Assembly: GCA_963277665.1 (NCBI GenBank)
Contig: OY728122.1
Location: forward strand, 2,126,372,024-2,126,436,023
DNA: 64,000 bases
From: Viscum album
Taxonomy: Eukaryota > Streptophyta > Magnoliopsida > Santalales > Viscaceae
Direction of reading: 5' to 3'
Part shown: positions 11,599 through 21,266 of the stretch, one piece after another
Position numbering within the stretch: the first letter of the stretch is position 1
Layout: every line of letters begins with the position of its first letter
Position numbers and translations under genes: made by a program
Notes under the pieces: model-generated
Databases searched by the model: none
What the model was told of the DNA's origin: nothing
What the model saw: the letters and a program-made list of their open reading frames with translations, nothing else

Positions 11599-13120
11599 CG
11601 CTGCCCCCGCGTGATGGAAACTGCGACCCCTTAATGGGGCCGCTCATCTGGCCAGCCGGGGGTTTGTAACCCCCGTCTTTTCCTAGTCCGAATGGCCCAC
11701 TTTGGTCGGCCGGCTTCTGCCGCCGCGAGACTGGAAAGCTGGTCGCCCACTACACCGACGCCGAGGGCCTTAAATCGGCCGCCAATTCCCCTGCTCCGCC
11801 GCGGCCCGGAACCGGCTGCGGCCTTCATCCGTCCGGCGTGGCGCGATGGCGCCGCTCCCCTCCGCCGCGGCCCCGCTCCAACCGCGGGTGCCTCTGAGGT
11901 CCTCCAGCGTGGCGCGATGATGCCGCGTCTTTTGTTCATCTTCTACGGCGCGGCGCGATGGCACCGCAGATTTATTGTTTCTAACGGCGCGGTGCGACGG
12001 CGCCACGCTTCTCCACTCTTCCTTTTACAAAAAAACCGCACGGTGCTTTGGCACCACGTCGCCTTGCCCGTAGCATCGATATCAACAACCAAAAAAGAGG
12101 GGAGGAGTGTCGTCCGTGTTCATGTGGTCCGACCTCCTCCCGTTAATGCGATAACAGGCGGTTCAATTGAAAGGGGGATAACGACGGAAGTAAACACAAA
12201 AAATAAACCCCTACCTCAACGTTGTCGTCGAACGAACGTTCGTCGCAGAATTAACCATCGCGGAAGAAGAGGGTCGTCGCGGAAGAAGAGGATCGCCGTG
12301 GAAGAAGAGGATCGCCATTGGCGTTAGGCGATCTCCGAGGAAGGCATCTCTCACCGTCATCCGCCGTTGGAGGTTGGCGTTCTTCGTTGGCGGTGGTGCG
12401 TTCTTCGCGTTCTTCGTCGAAGAATGAAGAATCCTCTCTTTTTCTCCCAAAGTTTTAACACAACACAAACCCCCAACCATAATAAAATAAGTCCTCCTCT
12501 TATTTTATTATCAACTTAAGAATTTGAAATTCAAAAGATAAGAAACGAACAATTAATTCAATGAATTAATTGTAACGATTTAACTGCCCAATTTAATGGG
12601 GCGTTTCTTAACAAGAAAAACGTAAGGTTTGACTTTCATTAAAAGGGGGGTTGCGGGTGAGTTACTTAGGAGGGAATAAACGGTGGGGCTTGTGTGGTCC
12701 CCACTTCACAAATATCCTACCAAGTGGGTAGGATATTGTGGGTCCCACTTTATCCGCTTAACATAGGTTAAGCGGCTTTAAGTGAAATAAAATAAAATTG
12801 TCGAACCCCTTTTATTTTATTTCATAAATTAAACCCAAAAATTAAAAACCACACCCGAGCAAACGCAACTCTAGAGAAGGCGTTTCTAAGAAATTACCGG
12901 CACTGCGATTCCATTAGTTTCCTCAGAATTCAATTCCGAGCACCGGTTCAAAAGTTAGAAAACCCCACTCGTTCTTTCATTGAACGTACCCAAGCTAAAC
13001 TTCGGAAAATGATTCCGGGCACACCGAGCCTCGGAATCCGGTGTCGTCAGAAACTGCGTTCTTGTAAAATTCCCAGGAAAATTAAGAAAAAAATTTCCAT
13101 GAATTTTACGGGTCTTTACA

Positions 13121-15227
13121 ATGAGTCAATATAATGCAACTAAATATATTCAGTGGTATGTGTTTTTAAGGTTATTTTTTAGAAATTAAATTCCACGTAT
13201 TCTTTTTATGAAAATAGAGAAGGTATGTCTTGTTGTAAAGTAACTATATGATGAATCTTTAAGCACCCATATGGAATTGTTTCCAATAAATACAAGGAAC
13301 CCTATTTGTATTATCAACCATCCAGAATATAAGAATGATCAAATTACATTTTTTTAAAAAAAACACTAAATGGAGATACCAATATGGTACTTTACTAGCT
13401 ATGAAGAATTTATTTGAGGTACTTTCATGTGATTAATGGAGATTACAGTCATCCATCAATTTTGAGGAGCTTAATACTTCTTTAGTGTTTGGACTTCCTT
13501 CAAAATATAATCAATTGATGGTCAAAAGACAAGACATGTCTAACACAACTATCCATATAAGGTATTAACATAATGAATTTATTGTGATTCTATTTGTCCT
13601 TACCAAATCACCAATTATCTTCACAAGTTAAATGTACAATGTATTTAGATTTTATATATATTAGTTTGTGGTTGTATTTATTGATGATATTATTAAATAT
13701 TCCATGATTAAGGAAATTAACTGAGATTGATTTTTAATGGTACTAAATACCCTAAATATTAAGAATCAGTATCAAAAAATTACTTAGTGTAAATTTTAAT
13801 ATATAAAAATTTAAATTTTTGGGTCATATAATATCATATGACTTTATATTGGTGGATCGATTAAGGGAAAAAGTATTTGAACATAGAGCTGCATCAACCA
13901 TTGTGACTCTGATACATAGTTATTTTGGAATGGATGGATAGTGTCAATTAATTGTGTATACTTTCTCATTACTATTTAACCCATTAAATAAGTTATTATA
14001 GATCATAATAAATTTCCTTTATAGTGATGAATGTGGAGAAAGTATCATTTTACAAAATAAAAGATTAGTTAGTGAACTTATGCTCAAACTAACTTATATT
14101 GAATTAGGTATTATGATTCATAGTGATTTGTCAAATGAGGTGTTGAAATGTTTTCCTATATATAATGATATGGTTATATATTATGTATCAAAAAAATTGA
14201 AGGTTTGAAATTAAAATTACTAGATTCCTAAATTTGAGTTTGAAAAGGTTGCATTTTCATTAAACTTATGGGGGAACTATCTTTGTAGGGAATGGAATGA
14301 AATCCATAGTAATCATAAAAGATTAAATTATATATTCAAATAGATGTAGTTTAAGATCTTCTATAGAATATGGATTTAGTAGGTTAAATATCATGGCTTC
14401 TAAAAACATTACCACCTAGTGAAATCGAATAAGTAGGACGGCATTTTTAGTAAAAAAAATCTTTTAAGATTATATATGATAATATCAAAAAATAACACCT
14501 ATTTATTGATTCTAAAATAATGTAGATTAAAATTTTATAGAGGTAGAGAATTATATATTTCCCAAATGAGTTTTCATCCTTCAATCCCTATCAAAATAGA
14601 AGAATTTTTTAATAAAGATTTAGAGACATCGAATATTGTGAGAAATTATTTAGATATCAACCATGATTATTATGGAATGAAAAGGCTTATGAACTGATTA
14701 TCTGTCCTTTATATCCCATATATAATGACCGAACCATTTTATATAATTTTCTTCTCTTATCTTATGAATATTCCTTAGACATCATTATGATTCACTCAAG
14801 AACTAAAGAGGTTTATCAAATTTGTAATCTTGGATACAAAAAAAACATTTTCATAAAAATAAACATCACCACCCAGAATGTTCATTTAATATAGTACCTT
14901 TTATATGTATAACATACATAATACTATTCAATATATCATGGGATTTAGAAAACATAATAATGAGTGAAGTAAAACACTCAGTAATAAGATACATGTGATA
15001 TATCATTCAATTATCATATGTAAACATAACAAGAGAATAAGGGTACAATAACTTGGGTATCTAATAGAAAACAATACCCAAATATCTTTTGATCACAATC
15101 ATGAGTCATATCATAATTCATGGAATTTTATAGGAAAAAATTTAATATAAAATCAAAATTCATTATCCATGAAAACATAATATAAGTATATTATCATGTC
15201 ATAAAAGAGGGGAATGATATGTAGCAC
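13121..15227 (+). pseudogene. pol: Element E pol remnant, left piece (RT, RNase H, integrase start)
   Basis: No long ORF remains, but translation is collinear with gypsy Pol. RT similarity starts near 13264 (PYG, where PWG is usual). At 13486 GLPSKYNQLMVKRQDM aligns without gap to the DLRSGYHQL region. HNEFIVILFVLTK follows, then the catalytic stretch [13 protein letters not shown] at 13666-13704 after a one-base shift. The post-catalytic part (CKF then a remnant of FLGHV) runs to about 13835. At 14311 NHKRLNYIFK matches the DHQSLKYIF block of RNase H. Near 14640-14700 HDYYGMKRLM matches the finger region of integrase. The order and spacing fit one element on the plus strand, cut on the left by A and on the right by B. 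It is the most decayed recognisable element here. Confidence 0.65.
15223..15227. repeat. Target-site duplication of B, left copy (imperfect)
   Basis: AGCAC precedes the 5' LTR, and TGCAC follows the 3' LTR at 36962-36966. Four of five bases agree, as expected for an old 5-bp duplication with one substitution. Confidence 0.6.
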
Positions 15228-15466
15228 TGTAACGACCTGGAATTGTTAATAATATTTATTTCCTAAATTGGTGTGTTATTTTATTTTATACTCGACAAAA
15301 CTATATCATTTAATTAATGAAGTTAGAATAATTAAATTTGACTATTGGATTTCGACTATTATATGGCCATTGGTCAATAATATTGTTGGAAACTAAATTT
15401 TTAACATTACAATTATTGTTTAAAAATTCAAATGATCTTGGTTAATTGAAACAGAAAGAGGCGTTA

Positions 15467-15735
15467 ATGGCATCATCTAGTAGAATCGAGCCATATGAAG
15501 CCATCTTTTGGAGCTTGGGAAGGAGTTAGCATCAATGGGATTTTCACTGCACCATGCCCATGCCGAACATCAACATGTGAAGCTCTAATAGAATCGCCTA
15601 AGGGAGAAGTTCAAGATGATAGAAATCACCACTCGGTCAGTGTTGTCTGAGCCACCCCATGATTCTATCACCACAACATAGCTTACACTTAGGTCCTATG
15701 CTGGTGTTATAAGGGGATATGTAACGAGACCCTTT
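15467..15735 (+). pseudogene. Broken copy of the U3 coiled-coil ORF, element B 5' LTR
   Basis: The sequence from ATG at 15467 aligns with the intact U3 ORF at 34367-34636, for example in the ATGGCATCATCTAG start and the GAGAAGTTCAAGATGATAGA block. It has small indels and stops, so only short pieces remain in frame. It shows that the ORF was present in both LTRs of B at insertion, as LTR replication requires. Confidence 0.6.
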
Positions 15736-16013
15736 CTACATTTTGTAATCCTTTTATATAAATAAAATTGTTATTTCTTATTATGTTAATGTTTGTGAAT
15801 TTCAAATGTTCAGATAAATATAGGATGTAGATTTTTGATGAACTTTGGGAAAAAGGGGTATTTTGAAATATTTTATTTTTCATTAAATAATTAATAATGT
15901 GAATTGGTTTTCAAAAAATGGTCTTCTATAGTTGTGTTCAGTATGAGATTTAGAGTCTAATAAGATCAACTTAATTTTTAGTGAATAGTAAAGTATGAAT
16001 CGTAACATACCCA

Positions 16014-16044
16014 TATGAATAGTAATGAATAGTAATGAATAGTA
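16014..16044. repeat. GAATAGTAAT decamer repeats in LTR B
   Basis: Three to four head-to-tail copies of ATGAATAGTA. The 3' LTR has the same array at about 34916-34944, so it belongs to the element. It lies in U3 between the U3 ORF and the TATA region. Confidence 0.6.
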
Positions 16045-17752
16045 AATCGACCAAAAAATAGAAACATCACCCATGAATGTATAAATACATTTTTGGCATC
16101 GTAACAGTGAAAACAAAACGATCATAGTTTATGTTCTGGTATTTTTGTATGTCATAAATATTTTATTTAAAATTTTATAATTAATTTTATAATTTAGAAT
16201 GGAAAATTTTTTTCATAAAATTTAATCATAATTTTTTTACTTTATTGTCTTATGTTTATACGAATATTTTATTAGACCTCGATTACTTACATAAGGTGAT
16301 ACAAAATGTGTTATAGTCTTAAAGTTGTATTTTTGAAATAAATAACGACTTTATTTTAAAATTAAATTAACTATATTTAGAAATTTTTTTCATAAAATGG
16401 AGTTCATTTTTGAATTTAGAGCATCTATTTTAGGTTAGAGTAAATTTTTGGGAATTTTCTAAAATAGTTGATTTTTTGGTGAATAGTAAATATACAGTTT
16501 TGAGTTTCTTATGTTTAATGATAACAATGATGATGTAATGAGGATGTAAATAATTTTTTCTACTATTGTATAGTAAGATATGTTATGAGGTTTCCCATGT
16601 CTTCAATACCATGGCAAATACCGTGGTCAAACACATCGTTTTGAAAATACCACCGATGAGGTGTCCAATAGAAATTAATAATTTATTCCATCACTTTTCA
16701 ATAAATACCAAGAAATTACCTCATCCATTTGATTGCAAAATCGTCCTCTATGAAGTTATGGTAATTTACATCCCATGGAGTCCTCCCTAGGTTCTCTAAT
16801 ACCTCATAAGGATTCGACCATCAATCTTTCGATGTTATTATGCAAGGTAATGAATCTTCCACCATTATCTTATATTTATGATTTCCTTTATGTTATGTCT
16901 TCTATTTTCCATATTCCTATGTGGGGGTATGTTCTTATATATTCTTATTACTGACCATTTCATGTCCAAATTTTGAGAGACACTTTCTTCTCGCTTCAAT
17001 TTATTTTATGAATTTTTATGTGACAACGTTAGGCTGCCGAATTTTCGTAAAAGAAATATCATCTTGTCTTTTCCTTCGAGTTTCATTTTCTTTTGGTATT
17101 TCCTTTAAATATCCATACCAAGATATTATTTCTTTTTATTCTATACCCATACTATATTTTGAGTTATTTTTGAGTCGGTGACTTTAGTCCCCTCTCTTTT
17201 CAGTGTTTTCTATAACCGAATTATATTTCTGTTATGCTGCAGAATTTTCATCTCAAAATCTCTCTATTTTTCTCAAGAAACTATATTGAATTATTTATTT
17301 AAATACCGAAATATATTATAATTTCTTGGTGGATTCTTCAATACAATAAAATTTTCTATTTAATTCTATAAATGACATAAATATATAACCATAACTACCT
17401 TTCCATGGGTTATAATTGATATAATGATCTTATTTTTCACACTTTTAAAACGTCACAATTTTTAAATAAACCCCATTTCTTTTATTCTATTTGTATTATT
17501 TATGAAATTTTTTATTATGATCTATATTTCTCACATTAATATAAATACATATTAAGGGTGTTCCCCGATATCTCTCCAATGCATTGGGTAACGAATTTAA
17601 TCTCTAGAGATGTCAACTTTCTTGAAACCTTGGTGAATAACCATGGTAACTTTTATGACACAATGGGGATGAACCTTGGTGATAGGTTCATGAATGTATA
17701 AATTAAATTTTGTAGGCACATATTCATGTAATGGTTAATTTTCCTCTCATTA

Positions 17753-18546
17753 CACTACTGGAAAATGGACCTATCCCCACGGTTTCCCCCAAAACCGTGG
17801 GGATATACCCCCCTATACCCACGGTTTTGGAAAACCGTGGGTATAAGTGACTTTTAAAGACCTATACCCACAGTTTTCCAAAACTGTGGGTATTGGGGGG
17901 GGGGTCTATCCCCACGATTTTGGAAACCCGTGGGGATTGGTCCTGAAAAGTCACCTATACCCACGGTTTCCCAAAACTGTGGGCATAGGGGTACCTATCC
18001 CCACGGTTTTGGGGAAAACCGTGGGGATAGGTATGAGATAAAATACCTATACCCACGGTTATGAAAAACCGTGGGTATAGGTCACTTATGTGTGCGCGGG
18101 AAATTTTTTTTACCGCATGAAGGATTTTTTTTTGGCGGGACCACTATAGCCACGGTTCTTCCATCTACACCCATGATTTTTATAACTATATTTAACTATA
18201 TATATATATATATAGGTGAAGTTAGGGTAGTTTTTAGACACGGTGTTTGCATCGAAGGGGTTGTGGGATCAAAACTCATCACCTGCATTATTTTAGGACC
18301 TATACCCACGGTTTTGAAACAGTGGGTAAAAGCCGTTGACACTGTGGCAATTGTCTATGTTTCGGTGACACGGTGGTAGGACACCTATACACACGGTTTT
18401 TGAAAACCATGGGTATAGGCTGGGGACCTAAACCGACGCCGTTCCAGCCCACGGTTCCCAAAACCATGGGTATAGTCTATACCCACGGTTTTGGGGGATA
18501 TACCCACGGTTTTGAACCGTGGGTATATTCCGTTTTTCCATTAGTG
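17753..18546. mobile_element. Non-autonomous CACTA (En/Spm-like) transposon, 794 bp
   Basis: The left end reads CACTACTGGAAAATGG. The right end is the inverse of CACTAATGGAAAAACGG. Both ends are flanked by TTA (17750-17752 and 18547-18549), the 3-bp duplication made by this superfamily. There is no transposase coding region, so it must have been moved by a helper elsewhere. The 3' LTR of B lacks it and reads straight through the empty site, which proves that it inserted after B. ORFs at 17847 and 18071 are chance frames in its repeats. Confidence 0.9.
17765..18535. repeat. Array of about eleven imperfect palindromes in the CACTA element
   Basis: Units of about 36 bases read CCTATACCCACGGTTTT, a short loop, then the inverse. 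Seven are closely packed at 17765-18082; others occur near 18299, 18382, 18436 and 18477. Two types are present: arms with TATCCCC (units 1, 4, 6) and arms with TATACCC (units 2, 3, 5, 7). In each unit the second arm matches its own first arm. They resemble the subterminal transposase-binding repeats known in CACTA elements. Confidence 0.8.
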
Positions 18547-18866
18547 TTATAAAATTCATCTATGTCCATTTCTCATGACATTATGTTTTTATCATGTTCT
18601 TATTGATTTCACAAGTAAATTTATTCCCATGATATCCTTACTGGGACTTCTACTCACCATTTTCTTTGATGTATGTCTCTAGGTTATGAGATGAAGAAAT
18701 TTTACTTAGGATGTACCTATGATGAAGCATTAAATGTGTATTAGAAGGATTGTTTATGTTGTTTTTATTTATTATGTTCCTGATTTCCATGACACTATAC
18801 TTTTAAGATCCTCTGAACATAAAATGTAATGAAAAGTTTTGTAATAAAATGGCAGGATTCCATAGT

Positions 18867-18878
18867 TGGTATCAATGG
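18867..18878 (+). other. Element B primer-binding site
   Basis: TGGTATCAATGG begins two bases after the LTR end. The first eight bases match the iMet-type site; the rest has drifted. Confidence 0.75.
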
Positions 18879-19312
18879 ATAGTTTAGTTATTTATTAAAA
18901 TTATGCTATGAAATATTTATAAAGAATCTTTTAGAAAAGTTTAAATATAGGAAAACATCATAGTATTTTTTTGAGTATAGATTTAGTGGTTTATCAAGAA
19001 AAATACAACACTGTCTGGATATGAGCAGGTAGAGGCGGCTCTAGAAGAGAGGTTCCATGGGGGGAAAACTCTGACTAAGAGTTTCGAGATTGACCCAAGG
19101 TATCCCATTACACGACAACGGGCCTTGTTGCACTATTTTTTTGGACACTCTTGGGGGATTTGGTTGTGTAATCATAAGATTTTTATGAATCAATATAAAG
19201 GATTTATAGAGAAATGTAATTGTTTAAAGATGTTTTAGGGAATAAAATCCTTTATAGTATAAATATTCTTAAATTAAATATGTTTCTCACTTAGGTTTTA
19301 TTCATTTAGAAA

Positions 19313-20290
19313 ATTGTGGGAAATAGGAGGAATCGTGAAAACTGTGACCGCAATAGACCACACGCTGACAACCCTTCAATGGAAGCCAGAATGGAAACAT
19401 TCATGCAAATGATGAATCAACTGACTCAAGTTATAGGAAATAACTTGAATCAAGCTGAGGGACTGATATCACCATGAAGGGAACAACTTTATGTTGAATC
19501 CATTACGCGTCAATGACCACCATAAATCAGTGGATCTACAGACCAATTTATTACTGAATAGCATATCAGCTCTATCGAGATGATCTTTTCTATTCTCTGA
19601 TGTTATGAACAAGAGAAGGTGACCCTAGCTCTCTATTTCTTAGTGAAAGAAGCTGATTAGTGGTGGGAACTTAGTAAAAAATCAAGGCCAAGACTGGATG
19701 TTGAATCTATAGAGCGGGAAGAGTTCATTGGGATATTCTTTAACATGTATTTTCATCGATCGATGAGAAGAATAACAGAGAAGCATTTTCTTAAGCTGAA
19801 GCAGAAGGAGAATAAATATGTGGGAAGCTACGATATGAACTTCACAATGATTTCATGTTACCCTTCTAGCTTTGTCATGGATCCCAATGGTAATGTTGAT
19901 AGATTCTTCGGTTGACTGAGACCTCATCTGTGGAGGAGTCTAGTAAACCAAGACTATGATAGCTATGAGGACATCATTCAGAGTGCGATGAAAGTAGATC
20001 TGGAGTTTGGTGAGACAAAATGGTGTCATAAATCTAAAGACAAGAAGAGATCTATGGAGCCTAGATTATGGAAGAACATTGATCTGGGAAGATGATGCAA
20101 TCATGTGCAACGTCCCACATGTAAGAAATGTGGTAAGAAGCATTCAGAAATCTGCCTTCTTGGGAGCGGGAAATGCTACAAGTTTAGAAGAAAAGGCCAT
20201 ATTGCGAGGTATTGTCATAGTGTGGTAAAACCTCAACTTCAAAATGCTAACGACAAGGGGAAGATTGTTCTATCCCTACCTGATGTCTAG
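19313..20290 (+). pseudogene. gag: Element B gag
   Basis: The conceptual translation, with stops, follows gypsy Gag: MEARMETFMQMMNQLTQVI near 19380, a YFLVKEAD-WW block near 19640, then FLKLKQKENKYVGSYDMNF near 19790, equivalent to the QG-TV-x-Y region. Near 20116-20215 two finger-like blocks occur: CKKCGKKHSEICLLGSGKC, then CYKFRRKGHIARYC, where the second Cys of the CCHC knuckle is Phe. A third weak knuckle near 20290 (CFIFGQLWHFSNNC) has the same Cys-to-Phe change. The most continuous piece is 20007-20290. The matching region of element C has an intact CYKCGREGHIAMNC. Confidence 0.7.
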
Positions 20291-20399
20291 TGCTTTATTT
20301 TTGGACAACTTTGGCACTTTTCCAATAACTGTCCAAATCTGAGGGTAGTAGATGGGAACCACCATCAGCCTAAGCGAAGGCCAAGGGATCAAGGCCATG

Positions 20400-20859
20400 C
20401 TTCTTCTATCACGACATATGAAGTTAAAGCTCCGAATGATGTGGTAGTAGGTACTCTTGTTGTTATCTCCATGCTAGCTAGTACTTTGTTTGATAATGGT
20501 ATACACATTCCTTTATTTCCACCATGTTTTCAAAGAATTCAAAATCAAAACTTGATTTCCTAAAAGTAGAGTTATTAGTCATGACCCTTTTTGGGATTAT
20601 CCAAGCAGCAACAATATTTAGAAACTATAGTATTTACATTAGTGAGAGTAATCTTATCACAAATCTAGTAGTCATTCCCATGTTGGAAGTCGACATTATA
20701 CTAGGGATGGACATGCTCTTAAAGTATAATGCTAAAATAAAATGCAGACGTAAGGAAATCTCAATAGTCTGGAATGGAGAACCTACAGTTATCTTCCATG
20801 GAGAGATATCTCAACCTGATCTTTGTCTCGAAGAACCCCATATATCCTTATTTATGTAG
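20400..20859 (+). pseudogene. pol: Element B protease
   Basis: The aspartic protease region follows gag. STLFDNG at about 20483-20500 stands where LFDSG or LIDTG is expected, so the Asp and Gly are kept and the middle residue is Asn. An open stretch at 20524-20859 carries the family signature VDIILGMDMLLKYNAKIKC (usual form YDVILGMDWL). The two parts are in different frames, so an indel lies between them. Confidence 0.65.
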
Positions 20860-20899
20860 ATGATTGGTGAATAAGGAAAACAAAATTTCTGTTTGAGGA

Positions 20900-21266
20900 T
20901 AGAAAATGTCCCCAACGTCCAGAAATACGTTGACGTATTTCCTGACGAGTTTCCTAGACCTCCACAAGAAAGAGAGGTAGAGTTCACTACTGATATCATA
21001 ACCGGATCTCATCCAATATAAAAGAACCCCTATAGGATGGAAAATGTGGAGTTGGAGGAATTGAAGAAACACCTCCAAGATCGTTTGGATAAGGGGTTTA
21101 TCTGACCGAGTGTGTCTCTTTGGGGAGAGAATGTTTTTTTTGAAGAATAAGGATGGATCAATGTGACTATTCATGGATAATAGATAACTGAATGTGATCA
21201 CAATAAATAACAAATACCCTCTTAAATAAAATGATGACATATTTTATGGACATCGTGTGTCTCAAT
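20900..21266 (+). pseudogene. pol: Element B reverse transcriptase, N-terminal part up to the insertion of C
   Basis: The translation gives VDVFPDEFPRPPQEREVEF near 20930-20990, LEELKKHLQDRLDKGFI near 21055-21105, then PSVSLWGEN and, after a slip in a T run, a degenerate version of the DYRQLN-VT-x-NKYPL block. Similarity ends at 21266 and resumes exactly at 31545 with FSKINHRSGYHQL. The insertion point is therefore between the PLPxIDD and [12 protein letters not shown] blocks of RT. Confidence 0.75.
21262..21266. repeat. Target-site duplication of C, left copy (TCAAT)
   Basis: TCAAT at 21262-21266 is repeated at 31545-31549 directly outside the two LTR ends of C. It is a perfect 5-bp duplication and fixes both edges of the element. 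Confidence 0.9.

Larger units (their letters stand above)
3781..13120 (-). mobile_element. Element A: Ty3/gypsy retrotransposon, interrupted by D at its 3' LTR
   Basis: Element A reads on the minus strand: 5' LTR 9724-13120, primer-binding site, gag, pol with a chromodomain-like tail, polypurine tract, then the first ~1.1 kb of the 3' LTR at 3781-4882. The two LTR pieces align end to end (3781-4882 with 12018-13120, 1102 and 1103 bases) and differ by roughly one base in ten in a sampled stretch, so the insertion is not recent. The missing 2.3 kb of the 3' LTR should lie left of the window on the other side of D. The right edge sits against element E's pol. The expected 5-bp target duplication on that side would be ATGAG at 13121. 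The element is much GC-richer than its neighbours. Confidence 0.85.
9724..13120 (-). repeat. Element A 5' LTR (3397 bp)
   Basis: On the minus strand it starts TGTAAAGACC at 13120 and ends GGTCGTGACA at 9724, next to the primer-binding site. It contains GC-rich tandem repeats and a long G run. The first 1.1 kb is duplicated as the 3' LTR. The long ORF on the other strand (11692-12327) is antisense in LTR sequence and shows no family signature. Confidence 0.85.
15228..18864 (+). repeat. Element B 5' LTR (3637 bp including CACTA)
   Basis: It starts TGTAACGACCTGG and ends GATTCCATA two bases before the primer-binding site. Removing the 794-bp CACTA and its 3-bp duplication leaves 2840 bp, against 2833 for the 3' LTR. 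The TATA position of the family is degenerate here (AATAAATACC near 16701). Confidence 0.85.

Noticed and set aside
11692..12327. 211-codon ORF on the plus strand
   Set aside because: It lies antisense in LTR A in GC-rich DNA where stops are rare by chance. The tail is shared with the other LTR only as LTR sequence, and the protein has no family pattern.
17765..18082. Regular palindromic repeats resembling a CRISPR array
   Set aside because: The units are inverted repeats in a CACTA transposon with a 3-bp target duplication, with variable short spacing, in plant DNA.
17847..18379. ORFs in the CACTA element
   Set aside because: They encode only translations of the palindromic repeats and show no transposase signature.
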